From NCBI RefSeq assembly GCF_002078875.1, contig NC_034411.1, forward strand, positions 36,000,115 through 36,064,114: a stretch of 64,000 bases of DNA, given 5' to 3'. The DNA comes from Numida meleagris. Lineage: Eukaryota > Chordata > Aves > Galliformes > Numididae. Positions 12,901-25,900 of the stretch are shown piece by piece (within the stretch, counting starts at the first letter, position 1; each line of letters begins with the position of its first letter). The notes under the pieces were generated by a model. That model saw nothing but the letters and a program-made list of their open reading frames with translations. It was not told the origin of the DNA and did no database searches. The translations under genes and the position numbers were made by a program.

Positions 12901-15900
12901 ACCTGCTACTGCTGAATTACCCATCCACAGTCCAAGCTCATTACTTTGTTCTTTTCCTGCTTGTGTTAATGAATGTGACTTTCCAATGTCATATGTGTGG
13001 GGATACAAATTATGGAGATACTGTGTGTACCCTCGTGAATAGGATGGGAGGAAGAAGTAATTGGAAGCTGTATTGTGACTGGCAGTGTAGGCATTTATAA
13101 CATTAGCAGCAATCTACCAGAATGCAGTTCACCAAAATAAAGTGACATTTAACTGACTAAAGAAAAGATTAGGTAGGGACATACATGTACAATTCCATAT
13201 CTGCAGTTTGCTTCTGAGATATAAGTCTCATGCCAGATTAATCTGCCTTTGAAAGTGATTGTTACTTTTCTAGATGTTATCAGTCTAGATTGCAGTGTCG
13301 GTTTCACATTTCAAGGTTTTTCTTCTAAATGTGCTTGCAAAGTTTGTTTTAGGAGAATGAAAAATACTTCTTAGGAGAACTGAAAAGGTAGATGGACACA
13401 GAAGTCACCTGCAAGCAACCAAGAAATGAAACATGAAGTTGACTGAAAAAAAACTGTGTCTGAATTTGCACTCCTAGCCATCAGTCACTTCTGAACATCT
13501 GTTGCATGCCAAAGGCACTTACTTGAATTCAACTTCTTCACTAGACAAGCCTTTGGTCTGAGGTGAACGTGCTGAGCTACAGCCAGATTTCACTTCTGTT
13601 TGTACTTCCTCTATTAAATTATCTGAAACAATCTGAGCCAATATGAAGCCACTTTTTGTGATTAATCTGTGCTAGGTATAACTGTGTTATAATGACATAA
13701 AATTATCTACTGTGTATATTACATAGCCACGGTCATGGATGTAGAACAAGTAGTACTGTTATGCCAAACACGCAAAATAACCTTTGCTTTAGCATTCTGT
13801 AACTTTGTCAGACAAGCTAATGTTGTATAGGAGAGAGAAAGGGAATTAATGGGTTTTTAAATTTTTGTTTTTGTATGTTTGTTTTTGTACTTTGCAACTA
13901 TCCTGGTTCCTTACCAGTCAAACATATTCCTAGGTATGAGCCCGTGCTCTCCCTGTCTGAAATGCTCACATCTTGTTCCCTTTATTTGTAGTCAGGAAGT
14001 AGATAGCACCACTTAATTTTAAAGACAGTCTGTCCTTGCCTAGTAAGAACAGACACTTTCACTTTCTTTCCTTTTTTTTTCCCCTCTGTTCCTGTTTTGC
14101 TCTTTTTTTTTGTCCAGTCTCCAGAGTATTTTAGTTTGCTATGAATCCCAGAAGTTTACACTTTTCTATCATTAATTCTCTTTTTGCTAGAGAGGTGAAG
14201 AATCATTCTTCTTTTCTGTAGTGCTCAGCTTATTTTTCCTTTATATCCTTGGATTTAGTTTACTTTTCCTTAATTTTACCCCAATAATCTAATGAGTTTG
14301 CAGAGAAAATGGGATTAATCCTTGCCTTCTGAATTATCCTTGCTTCCTTTCTCTCATCCTAGCCCATCTTCTTCCTTCATCGTTGACAGCTGCACAATTT
14401 TCATTTGGCATACAGAGTCGTTGAGATTGTGGAGTCTGATTTCAGTCTGCTTCCTTATTTAATAAAGTAGTACTGTCCTCTCCCACTGGGAAACATTTTT
14501 CTGTCTGACTGTATTCATGCTGCCTTTCTGCCTTGACTATCATGACCTCTTTATTCACTTGTCTCCATCTCTTCCATTACCAAAAACCTGTGACTAAAGA
14601 TCTTTGTTTCCTCCAATGCATAACAAGTCTACATGTTCTCCAAATCTCCACCTGGATGCCTGGTTCCCTTGCATAAAATGTTAGTTCACTATTTAGGTGC
14701 ACCAAAACTCTTCTTTCTTTAGTCCCAGTTTACTGCTCCTTTCTGTCTCTCTTCTTTTGCAGCAAAATAAGGGGAGGCGGGGAGGAAGTACGATTACTTT
14801 TAGCCTAAAACATTTTATCTTATGATAAAATATCAGGCTTCACTGTCTGCTAGTACTGAAGTAGAAGCCAATAACAAAGCCAACTATGTATGTACTTGCG
14901 TTTAACTAGAGAGTGGTACTGTGCATTGTTAACAAAGATAGACATGCTGGCATTTTGGAAAGAGTACACAAAATCAGATTTTTTTCCCATGTGTCTTGCA
15001 TCTTTTTATTCCTTTGTCCCTCCTGTTTTACCTCACTGCCTGGCTAATTCAGGCTAAGAGCTCTAGGTCAGGATAACTTGAGTTTCCTTGCTTGCAAAAG
15101 CCTTGATACTGCAGTGTATTTTAAATAAAGAAGTGTATTTTACTTGTTGTCCCCCAAGTACTGGAAGCTGAGGCAAGGTTTAGAATATCAAAGTTTTTAT
15201 AAGAGTTTTCATGACTATCCGTACTGTTGTAGTGGAATGCTTTGAACTTACATGTTTATTGTCTTTTGAACTTTTCCCCTAAACTTTCATTATCATTTTA
15301 AAGAAAATACAGCCAAGGTGTTTTCACAGGTATAATTTTCTTTGTCAGCCAATCGTTTTAAAATAAAGAATATTCTCAGAGCTGCAGTCTCAAGCTTTAA
15401 GGAATTTTCCTTTAATATTTTCCTTTAATATTTCCTTTAATATATTAAAGTTGAATGTCAGCTAATAATCATGTAACCTGAAGGGAAAATCTTTGTGATG
15501 TGGAGTGAGTTCTGGAAAGGTCTCAAATTCATACTATGGTTTGAAAAAAAAAAAAAACCAAAAAACAAAAACCTAAAGAAAGCCTTAAAAATGCTCTAGT
15601 TTATGGTTTAATTATGTTCATTTAAAATATAGAAATCTTTAGATGACACAGACACCTACTTATATGCTTTCTTGTGTTTTTCAGTCTCTTGAGGTTCTGG
15701 AGAATTTAATTAAGAAAGTTCTCGTTTCAGTCTGAATGCTATATAGAGTTTTACAAGAATGAAAACTCTATTTCTTTTTGTGAGGATATTACTATATATT
15801 TTTTGTGTGTACTTCGATATAAATGAATAAAGACTGGTTCAGTTTGTGATGCACAATCAGCAAATTGACTCCAGTTGATTTAAACCTTTAGAAAACCAAA

Positions 15901-17052
15901 ATGACCTTGGGGGGAGGAGGCTGTTTGATTAGATTATCTGTGGATGTAAGGCAGGGAATTTGTGAATGATAGGGGGAAGTTTGAAATGAAATGTAAGGAA
16001 AGGAAGGAATATGATAAACAAAGCTTTTGAAACTGCTGAGCTCTTCTTTTTTTCTCCAGTGCATTCAGCTCAGTGAATTAATTAGATTAAGTCACATCAC
16101 CCCTGATTGCTGGAAGGATTTAGCAGAGAAGGAATTTCCACTAGTAGCTTGTGAAGCTGAATTTGGCAATTGCAGGGAACCTACAGTGGTGTGGTGCAAC
16201 CATTTCCCTGATAGTTGGATAGCTGCCACAGTTTTTAGTATTTTTGTGAAATGTGGAAACATGGGTTACAGTTGGGAAGGCATATAGGAGAAAGTTGTTT
16301 ATTTTTTATAGTAAGAGAAACCACTTTGGGCAACTGGTAAACAATCAAAGAAACAACCCCTCCCCCAAATACATAATGTTTCAGCACTTAACTATTTGTA
16401 GGAAGCTTCTAGAAATTCTTTTTGTGTAAACAGAGGAAGAGCCCTTGGTAGAGTTAGGAACAATTTTTATTTTTCAAAAATTCTCAGTTTCCCCTCATCT
16501 CTCCTCATTAACTTCTTAAATTCATGTCTGTTTATCAGCTCAATTCTTTGCCACACAAATTATTCCAGCTAGTTCCCGGTGACTCCTGATAATTCTCTTA
16601 TGATGCCTTCCAACAATTAATCTGTTCTGGTCTGTAACCATGGCATTCTCATACATGATGCACTTTTCTCCTTCCCTGCATAGTGTTTCTGAGTCCTCCT
16701 GTCTCTAGTCCTTTTATGCCAAAGGATTCTAAATCAGTGACTTATTTCTAATTAATCCTTAATAAGGGGCTTATTCTATTTTGATCTGAGCAAATACAGT
16801 CCCATAAATCGGGCCTGAGAGATTTTCTTGAGGAGTAAAGGGATAAAGCCAGTTTCACAGTTGGTGGTGGTTTGTTTTTTTTTAACCCACAAAAACAACA
16901 GCAGAACCCCTGGCCGAATCCCGAAGACTGATTTTTTTTTTTTTAATTGGTGTTTTTTTTTTTTAACCTGTAACTAATGCCAGCTTGAATTAAACTAATG
17001 ACTTGGCCTGAAAGAATTACAGTTATATCAAAGCTTATAAAATCACAGCTAC
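9920..17052. other. Upstream intergenic DNA, nothing recognised
   Basis: AT-rich sequence with poly-T and poly-A runs (for example 11083-11098 and 15544-15556). A short tandem array at 15407-15450 consists of about three copies of a TCCTTTAATATT unit. The longest open frames lie on both strands at 12315-13008 (140 and 96 codons antisense, 88 sense) and have no recognisable domain. No RNA gene or well-preserved transposon was seen. Confidence 0.5.
15407..15450. repeat. Short tandem repeat, unit about TCCTTTAATATT
   Basis: Three near-identical copies of a 10-13 base unit follow each other (TTTTCCTTTAATA, TTTTCCTTTAATA, TTTCCTTTAATA). It is simple sequence with no sign of function. Confidence 0.7.
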
Positions 17053-17103
17053 TAAATGGTCTTTGAGGTCCCTTCCCCCTCAAGCCATTATATGATTCTC
17101 TGA
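17053..17103 (+). mobile_element. CR1 LINE 3' tail remnant
   Basis: A very short remnant: AATGGTCTTTGAGGTCCCTT followed by CCATTATATGATTCTCTGAT. It matches the last ~50 bases of CR1 in the sense direction. It is too short for subfamily assignment. Confidence 0.75.
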
Positions 17104-20100
17104 TTGTGTTTTCTTACTTCATGTAAGTTGCTCAGTGGTTCAGACACTTCTGTGTGAGGTATGCAGCATTTCTGAAGATATAGATATTATCCTATAAATC
17201 TCTCATTTTTTGCCACCCAGGAGAGTGCCATACGCAGCAAGTAATAAGAGATGCTTGAAAACAATAGACACTTACTTAAAATATTTTATCTGAAGTAGAG
17301 ACCAAGCGTCCCATTTCACAATCTCTAGGTTCATTACATCAATATGTTGTGTCACAAAATGAAAAAACCTCTCCAAGGGCTGTTTTGGGATTTGGGAGAG
17401 CAGGATTCTGAATCTTACTTGAGTCAGAGAGGATGCTGGCATAAGATGCAAACGTGACTAAAACAAAAAATCTTTTTATTTCCTGGATGCTAAACAGATT
17501 TTCCAAGTTAGTGATTAGACTTAAGAGTAAGAAGAGTAATTAAAGAGTAATTGATCTTGAATGTTCCAGGAAATTTTGAGGGAATATAGTGTAGTGTTTA
17601 TTATTTCTGTAAAAATTCTTAATATTCGAGGAAATAAGGGTTTATAGCTCGTTGTGATAGTTATTTATTTGGAAAGAAAATTAATGTTTATGCGTGGTTC
17701 TTGTATATCGGATATCTGATGTATCCTCTTTCTCTTTAACTGAGAAAGACTGCCCTCTTTTGGATGTAATTAGAACTGGTTTAATTGCCAAGACTACAAC
17801 TACTTGAAGTTGTTCTGCTTTGTAGAAGCTGATGAATTTCCATGGTTGGCTGAGGTGGACACCGCTTTGATATCAAAATCTACGTAGCTGTGGTTATCTA
17901 TGACAGTAAAAGTCAACATCTTCAGCAGAAGATTAAGTTAGTTGCATTTAAGTTTCATATCATGCTATGCATGATGTATATAGTGTGTATATATCATACT
18001 AATGAATATGTGAGATTTCATTATTTCTAAAAGTTTCCCCTTCATGTGAGACTATGCATGACCGTAACTCTAGCTTTTCTTTGTTGTTCTGTTTTATTGG
18101 TTCATTTTTTTTTCTCATTAGAGTGCTATTTAGTTACTTTTTTACTTTCTAACTTTAAAGGTCCTCTTTTCTATGTTTTGTGACCCCTTGCTCTAATAAA
18201 TTGAATGCATAGTTTGTTCTTCTGCATCACAAATTGACAAAGGTAATTAAACTTAGCTGATGGGTGACAAACCAGATGCCTATGGCTTAAAAGTAAGTTT
18301 AATGAAGGAAACAGTGAAATTTGTTAAGTCAGTCCAAGGTACATTTCTAGCAAATATATACTGTAACTTGTAATTATTCGAATGGAATTTGATGAGCTCC
18401 ATTAAATGGATTGATTGCTATTCATTCCTGAAGGAGCAGGTGTTCCAAACTTCCACAGAAAGGCTGTGGATTCATCCCGGAGTCTCCAGCTACCAGTTCA
18501 GAGCCTGGCACTAAAACACTTGCAGTTCTGTAGGATCATAAGTATATCTGTTTGACCGAAGTAGAAGGACTGTCTCTGTGCTTAACTATGCAAGAGAAAA
18601 AAACTTGGATTTTATACTTTAAGGCAACACAGTAACAACTCATGTCAGTATTTAGGGTTTAGAGCCTGGATGACAAGGAGGTTTCTGTTTAGTATATTCC
18701 AATGTGACTGTTTATATTGCAGTTATGTTTTAAAGACTTCATCATGGAACTAGATCATGCTGTTCTAAGAGTCTGCACATAATGTCTTCTACTCCAAGGA
18801 ACATTCAGTCTAGGTATAGAATGAGATAATTGATGGATATAGACAGCATACTGATGTAACGCTACAGCATTGGTCAGTATAACAGAGAGAAACATTCCTG
18901 ATCTTTTTAAAATCCAGACAGAAAAACAACCTGACATAATATTTTGACTTAAAAATGTCTGTGTTATGTGTACAATGTGCATACAATGTTATTGGAATAC
19001 TTGAGTTGTATTGACAATGCCAACTAAACACAGAAAATGTAGTCACCACCTTGCTAAATCATGTGTACTTTATTGCCTTGTTAGATAAAGCTGCCCCTTG
19101 GCAGCCTTTCCCATCATCTTTGTTTTATTAATGAGTAGTTTTGCTTTGCATTTTGAAACAAGACATTCCTCTTCTGGCAGACCATGCTTTCTGAGGATGC
19201 TAATGCTGATTGTGTATGAGAAGAGTGATGACTCTCAACATGACAAGATGCGTAAGTAATTTATGAATTATAAGGCCTTTTATAGGCTATTGAGCAAGCA
19301 TATCCAACTGTGTTAGAATGAGATTATCCAGTTATGTATTTTTAAAAGAAATTAATTTCTTTTTACTTGCATTTATGAAGCAGTCCACTCCAGGGTCTGT
19401 TTCATCACAAAATAGTGGCAGACAGAAATTTTGTTAGGTTGTTTCTGGTTTTCTTTTCTGTTTAGCCTTCTCAGAGATTAGAGCTTCTTTTTCATTTTGA
19501 CAGTGGATATGCTGGGGAAGTGAAAACTTTTTTATACGCTTCAGTATAGCAAGTCTGTAGTTAAGAGAATAAATAGCAGTGATTATTGAGTTACTTCTTT
19601 ATTTTCAAGGACAAGATTAAAGACTGTGAAATATTGTTCCTTTTGATGTTAATAGGCAAACACATACTGACTTTAGTAGGTCTAGATAGTTGTTCTGTCT
19701 GCATACTTGAGCAAATTTACGTTAGAACTTAATTTATGATAATTAACTTTATTTTCAAAGAAAATATATAAACCTTACACAACTAGTATAACGTTCTGAT
19801 TTTTTTCTTTATTTGTGAAATTAATCAGGATGTTTAAAGAAAAAGCATGATTGGAGGTAGTACAGCCAAAATTCTAACTCGGCTGGGGATACCTCTGCCT
19901 TTATTTTTTAAGAGATTCTTAGGAAGTAAAAGCTTGGAAATGCTGTTGCCTAAATTAGTCAGCTTTGCTGGGGAGTTTTTCAAAGGCACATAATCTCTGC
20001 CAAAATCTTCTTGTTTATGGGAAATAGGTAGATTAGAGACATCTTGTAACAACTTTGTGTATGCAGTCCAAGAATTCCAGTACAAAATAATTTTGTTTTC

Positions 20101-21534
20101 TGTAGTATTTTTTCACTTGGATTTATATTAGATGTGACAGAGTAAGAAAACAAGCAGAAGACTTTATTGGAAACTTGCTTATGATTGTTTTTTGTGTCCT
20201 TTAATACAAACTGTATGCTGAGTGTTGGCTGGCCAAGCAAATGGAAGGAATATGTGGATAATCAACATTTGTTGTGATTTTCCTCCTCTTAAAATTGCAT
20301 TTGAAGTATACTTTATGCAGTTTTCGTTTTTACTCTGAAAGAGAAATATGAGCAATAGCTTAATAAATAAGAGTATAAATTTATTTTACTGCCATACAAC
20401 TATTCTTGACATATCTTGGAAGACGTTTCCCTTGACTTCCAGTACACTTCTGAGCCGCTCCTTACTTAGGAATTGTATGCTACATCTAGGAAAATTATTT
20501 TCTGTTAGGTCATTTCAGCTTTTACTTCTGCTTTCCATGAAGAACATCAGCATTCGTGCTTGAGGTCTGCTCTCTACTTCACTGTTTGTTACAGTGGTGT
20601 TTTCAGTCCTCTTTCTTTCCCCAGCTTTCTGAGAAGTCCAAACCAACCCTGTCCCGTCTTCTTTACCGTGCAGTGGCCAGTGTGACTTGCTGTTGATGCC
20701 TTAGCTGATTTGTCACATTCACTTTTGAAATGACCTGAAGACATTTGCAAAGTTTGGAAGAGGAGTTAGTGGCTAATGGTAGTCGCTAATAACTAACTTC
20801 TAGCAGAATGTTGTTGATTTGAATCTCTTTGGGATGAGAGAAAGGTAGAAAAAGTAAAAGTGGAATGATCCAGTATGTACTGAAATCTTGGTGCTTGAAT
20901 TGTGCAATTCTAGCAGTGCACAATCCACAAGGTGAAGTGCACATAGGATGTGACTTTTTTTTTTTTTTTTTTTGCAAGATCACCCTTGCCATAAGAGCTT
21001 ATGTTTCCAGAAAGGGCATTTTCAAACAGGAATATCTCAAAGCCAACCAGTTAGGTATCTGCTGTTCTTGTGAATGTTGAGTGCAAGGCATTTCAGTGCT
21101 TTTGGAAAATGAAAGCATTCTAATCCATGTGATGAGGAAGTATGACTTAAGAGACCTTATTTTTGATTTTCTCGTGGTCAGCTCTGTGCCTCTGCAAATC
21201 AGGCAGTTGCCTGGATATAGCAAAGCAGCCCTGGCGGTGTCCTGAGGTGTCCTCGGGGCTCCTTCCTGTTGGCTGGAACAGACTCGCTCTCTGCTCTCCT
21301 ACTGCTCAGAGGTCTGCAGTGCCAACGGGGCACAAGCTTTCTCCAGTTCATCCTGGAAAAAAAATGCGGAAGCGCCCAGGCAGAGGAACAGGCAGATAGA
21401 GCCCTGCTGCTGTCGGGAAATGTGTAAGAAGGAGACAGGTGACATCCGTCCCCCCCTTAGTCTTTCACTGCCGACTCCTGTCTTTCCTTCCCTAACCCGT
21501 TAGCCCACATTTCTCTTCCTGCCCAGCCCTCCGG
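17104..21534. other. Promoter-proximal upstream DNA, nothing recognised
   Basis: AT-rich DNA leading up to the CpG island. A 19-base T run lies at 20955-20973. GC content begins to rise from about 21.2 kb. Frames at 19834-20240 (antisense) and 21163-21399 (sense) show no known domain. Distal promoter or enhancer elements may be present but cannot be named from sequence alone. Confidence 0.45.
20955..20973. repeat. Poly-T tract, 19 bases
   Basis: Uninterrupted run of 19 T upstream of the CpG island, with no recognisable retroelement attached. Confidence 0.9.
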
Positions 21535-22325
21535 GCATTTGCGGGGGCTACCGCCGGATCCGCAGGCGGCTGCAGTTTCTTGGTCGCGGGTTTCGGCGTT
21601 GGGCCGCTGCGCGGCGGAGCGGCGGCAGCAGCAGCGCAGCACAGCAGCACCTTTGACGTGCCCGTTCCCCACGTGACGGCCGCTCCATTGCGGGGCGGGC
21701 GCTGAGCTGCCGCCGCTCCGCCAGAGCGGGGAGAGCCGCAGCCGCAGCGTGTGTGCGTGCGCGCGTGTGTGTGATGAGCGATCGCCGCGTCCCTCCGCCC
21801 GCCGCCGGCTGACACCCCCAGCGCCGGGCGCGCCAGGAGCAGCGGCAGGAGGATCCGAGGAGCCGCGGCCACCCCGCACTGACCTTGGCCCGGGAGGTAA
21901 CGGAGCTCCGCGCCCTCCCCGCGGCCGTGCTGAGACCTCGCTGGCGCCGCTGCCGCTGTCCGTGGTGCTGGAAGCGCCGCGCCGCGCTGCCCGCAGGGCT
22001 CCCCCGGCCATTTGCCGCTGGGAGGTGCGGGCACTGCGGGGCAGGCGCCGGGCGGGGCGCGCCGAGGGCGAGGTGCGGCTCAGCCCCGTCGGGAGGTCTG
22101 GGGAGGGGGCCGGTGGGCTCCAGAAGGAGGTGTTTGGGGCAGAGCGTAGTCCGCCCCGCTCTCCGCAGCCTCCGGTGCGGTCTGTAGATGGAGCGCATTC
22201 TTACACCTGCGTGCAAAGCCGGAGCTACGGCAGGAGCTGAGCGCTCAGTGCGGCTCCCGGGTGAGCGGGGGGGAGGGCGGGAGGAGCCGGGGCTGGCGGC
22301 TGAGCCGAGGCTTTGCGGTGAACTA
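21535..22325 (+). promoter_or_regulatory. RGS7: CpG island, probable RGS7 promoter
   Basis: This stretch is very GC- and CpG-rich while the DNA on both sides is AT-rich, and it ends about 570 bases upstream of the RGS7 start codon. It contains a GC-box-like GGGGCGGGC at 21692-21700, a CACGTGAC E-box/CRE-like site at 21670-21677, a TGACGT half-CRE at 21654-21659, and an alternating GT/GC purine-pyrimidine run at about 21748-21773. I see no convincing TATA box, which fits a dispersed CpG-island promoter. Long open frames on both strands here are a by-product of high GC and are not called as genes. The transcription start cannot be fixed from sequence alone, and a divergent transcript is possible but unsupported. 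Confidence 0.8.
22150..22260 (+). other. RGS7: Candidate 3' part of RGS7 non-coding exon 1, donor at 22261
   Basis: The first coding exon begins at a splice acceptor, so at least one upstream non-coding exon must exist. The best donor in the CpG island is CCCGG followed by GTGAGC at 22261, giving an intron of 603 bases to the acceptor at 22863. A second plausible donor is GGGAG followed by GTAACG at 21897. The exon start is unknown, and the left boundary given only marks the region after an in-frame stop. The position is inferred from splice consensus, not from transcripts. Confidence 0.45.
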
Positions 22326-22910
22326 CGAGGAAAGTAGGTGAAAGCATGCAGGAGTGCGTTCTATCGTGTTTTTTGTTTGACGCCGAGAGAAGTTTAAGGA
22401 GGCTGTTCTTCTGCCGTGTGTTTGTGGGTTGTGGAAGTTGTTTTTGTGCGAGCCACGAGGTGAGGGCAGAGCTGAACAGAAAGTCGTGGACCCAATCAGT
22501 TCTCCCCAAACTGTGGTCAGGGGGGTGCCGAGCATCCCTGGTTGGAGGTGCATATCAGGAGGGAGTGCTTGGTGAGACGCGCCTCATGATGTGGTGGTTA
22601 GTGGGATGTCAGGGAGCTATTTGGAGCAACAATTAATTAATGTCTGAATTAAATTAACACATTACATTCATTATTTATGGGCAAAAGAGAGTAATGACAG
22701 TAAATCATGAATTAGCTTCTTTGCTGCAATGTAAATATCTGTAGGATTTTAGAGCATGCACTGAATCTGATAACATCTTGGTATAAAGTCGTGTCCATTA
22801 ATCATTAAGGAGGGTAGGAGACCTGAGGAAGTGTCTTACTGAGACCACTTGTACCTTTTACAGCACAGCAAAAGCGGATCAAATCTGTGGGACATGGCAC
22901 AAGGAAATAA
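22188..22910 (+). other. Putative spliced upstream ORF overlapping the RGS7 start
   Basis: If exon 1 ends at 22260 and joins 22864, an ATG at 22188 opens a 39-codon frame that reads through the junction, passes the RGS7 ATG in another frame and stops at TAA 22908-22910. It begins MERILTPACKAG. The ATG context is mediocre (T at -3, G at +4). Its existence depends on the donor choice and on transcription starting upstream of 22188. An overlapping uORF of this kind usually lowers initiation at the main ATG. Confidence 0.35.
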
Positions 22911-22971
22911 TTATGGGCAAAGCAGCAATGGGGTGGCTGATGAATCCCCAAACATGCTGGTGTACAGAAAG
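22864..22971 (+). CDS. RGS7: RGS7 first coding exon (start codon at 22894, 26 codons)
   Basis: RGS7 is an R7-family regulator of G-protein signalling. It binds Gbeta5 through its GGL domain and accelerates GTP hydrolysis on Gi/o alpha subunits, mainly in neurons. The exon follows a pyrimidine-rich acceptor ending in TTTTACAG at 22863, has 30 nt of 5' UTR, then ATG at 22894 in a good context (G at -3 and G at +4). It encodes 26 residues beginning MAQGNNYGQSSNGVADE and ending LVYRK, then a strong donor GTAAGC at 22972, leaving phase 0. From memory this matches the human RGS7 N-terminus with a Ser for Thr at residue 10. The segment precedes the DEP/DHEX region, whose exons are not in this window. 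An in-frame TAG at 22147 and no intervening in-frame ATG support this start if exon 1 ends at 22260. The gene is partial only because the window ends inside the next intron. Confidence 0.93.
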
Positions 22972-25900
22972 GTAAGCTTTGATGTTTTTTGAAATCTGAG
23001 GAAGGTGCTTCAGGAAATGGTGATGTCCTTGACTCTCTTGCCTAGCAAGTTGAGACCATTATTTTTACTGTTTCTCTCCACCTTACTGAAGAGAAGCTGC
23101 TGCTGTGCTTTGCCATGAATGGAGCAGTGTGATTTCAGAACACGATCACCTGATGTGAATTTGTAATGTTTTGGCTGCTTACATTTATGCTACCTAAGGC
23201 AGATCAAATGGCTTGTGAGAACTAGATGTGTATGCATGAACTGCTAGTGACTCCTTTTCTTTTATGAAATGACTAGATTTCTTGTTTTGAATGGCAAAAT
23301 GTACATGCCTCAACTTTGCAGTGCATTCAGAAATGGTTTAGAATTTGAAATAGTTTATGTATTTATTTCATTTTATGCATTGAAACATCTGATATGTGAT
23401 GGTGGTGATGTCTGAGTCTGGAAAATGTTGTGGGCTGAAGTGTTCACTGGCAAAATCTATTAGTAAAATGAATGTGTATGTTATACTTATCTGCAATTGC
23501 CAGAATGTAAAACCAAAAAAACTAAAACAAAACACAACACAACAACACAAACTTTTGCTCTGGAGATTCTCTCTCTGGAAAGCATTTCTAATGTAGTTAT
23601 TCTAATGACATCAATATACACATTTCCAGACACTGAGCTCCAGTAGTGTGGGTTATATAGCCTCTACACTTCCATTTTTGTTAAAGTAGATGCTTGGGGA
23701 TTTTGTGATGGGTTGATACGTTATTATTTTTCTTTATTTTAAACTTTATGATTGCGTTTATTATCATAGTTTTTTAAATCTCATTCATCGAGTGACATTT
23801 TAATAATGGAGAAGAATAGCTGTTCTTGCAAACTGAAATATGTAATTACATAACTACTTGTTTATTCCTAGAATGCAGTGCTTTCTAACTTATCTGTGGT
23901 TGTTTTTATCAGGTGGAAAAATCAATATTTTTTCTTAGAGCCTTTGACTTTTCTTTTTGCAATTTAACTGTAATAGAAAATATGTGATACATATTCAGTT
24001 TAGTTTTTGAGGTGAACTGAGGTATCATCAGTAACTGATGCTTTTTTTTTTTCCCCCAGAAATTATAAAATAGTTTCAAAATGAAGACTGATACATGATT
24101 TTTCATTCTTATTTTCAAATATGTTGCTGATTTCAGTGAGTTTTAGTGGTATTTCCCATCTTGGAAAATAGGCTTTTGTTTACACTAATGAGGTTTGTGA
24201 ACTTAACCGTAGTTATACGTATGTGTAAGAATACATGTCTGGAAAAAAGTACAGAATACCTTACCATTAACATGACGAATGTGTTTCACAATGAAATAAT
24301 GTGCATGAATTTATATGTAAAAAATGTGCTGTGCAGATATAAAGCAACATACCAAAGCTTATATTGTCTTTTATAGGCTTCTGATCTTTCTGAACAGAAT
24401 CTTTTCATATTTGTCATGTTCTTCTATGCTGAAAAAGAAGTCTTTTATCTGCCTATCTAGTAGATAGGGGAGAGGAAAAAACAGAGAAACTGACTTCTCC
24501 TGTGGCGTTTATGTCTGAGTAGTGGGCTGAGCTTGTTATCCATTGTATTTAGTCTGACCTTATGCCACAGTTTAACACTGCCCCTGAGGAGCCTCCAGAT
24601 TAAAAGGAAAGTTCTGAGGCAAGTGACCAAAATCTTGGTGATGCAGGGAAAACTTGAAAATGAGGAGTGGAAGTAGGACATAAAACCTCATGTAGTCACT
24701 CAGCGTCAAACACCTTTTCAGTTCTCTGTAAATCAAAGGCATGGGGATGGTATCGGTTTGTGTCTTCCTGTATAACAGTGGTCCTCCTCTTGAGGTTGAA
24801 GTGCAAGTGGTGCACTGAGTATTAAACTTTCACAAATATTGACCTTCTACAGTATTACCTGCCGTATTTATTTTTATACACTTCAGCATATTATTTTGGC
24901 ATAGTAAATCAGAAGGATCATTTAAGATGGCTGGAGTACAGAGTAAACTAAGTAGTCAATCCTTTGGCAGGACTCAAGGAATAAGCAACCAAAATAATAG
25001 ATAACCTTTTCAAAAATCACCTACCTTTTTCTGTAGTAAGATATTGGTGTAGCTGAATGTTCTATAAATTCTGTCTAGAACTTAAGAGAAGGATAGGTAG
25101 AAGTCATTTCACTTCAGAATATATAATCTCTGAATATCATTCGTTAATAGCAACAACTAAATCACGGGATTCCTTGTAATACATTAGAAAACACAATACT
25201 TCTCTGTCTGTCATTGTGTTGGAAATGAAAGCGTTGTGCAGAGCGAACAAAGAACTAGATTTGCTGGCTTCATGAAGGACTCTTTTTTTTTTGCCAACTG
25301 AAAAAGTATTAATAGTTCTTAGGAAAAAAAAAGAAATAAAAGTGCTTTTGGCTGGCTTAAGAAGGAAACTGAATTTGAAGCCTTGTATTTTGAATAACAC
25401 TACTGAAATACAAATGCTGGAATGTTTTCTTGCAGTAGTTTATACAACATCAACACAGGGATTAGCACACATTTTGTAATATATGTGCCTTCAAGAAATA
25501 GATTAGACGTCTCTTTTTGGGATAATGAAGAACTAAAATTTGGTCATGATAAATGAAGACAGTGACTTTGGCTGTAAAAATATTATGTTGTAATTTTGGT
25601 AGTTTTTCTAGTCTAACTTCCAGGCACTATCTGAACTAAATACAATCTAAGCTGTGTGTAGTTGCAGACCTGGGTTTCCAAAATCCTCATTCTGTCAGGA
25701 GTATTTTATAGTAAATGAAAAGACCATTATTTACAGAATGAAGTTTTGTTGTTTACGAATTAGGTATTTAAAGCTTTGAATCATTATAGAGTCATTATTG
25801 CACTTTAAATGAGTAGAAAAGTATTGATATGTAAGCTTGTTTTTTGTTGTTGATTTTTCTTTTTTTAAAATGTCTTTGGTTTGTGATTAGTTACTCATCT

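Noticed and set aside
21457..22240. Several open frames of 100-222 codons on both strands across the CpG island
   Set aside because: Stop codons are rare in such GC-rich sequence. The frames overlap on both strands, are Ala/Arg/Pro/Gly-rich and have no domain, so they are composition effects.
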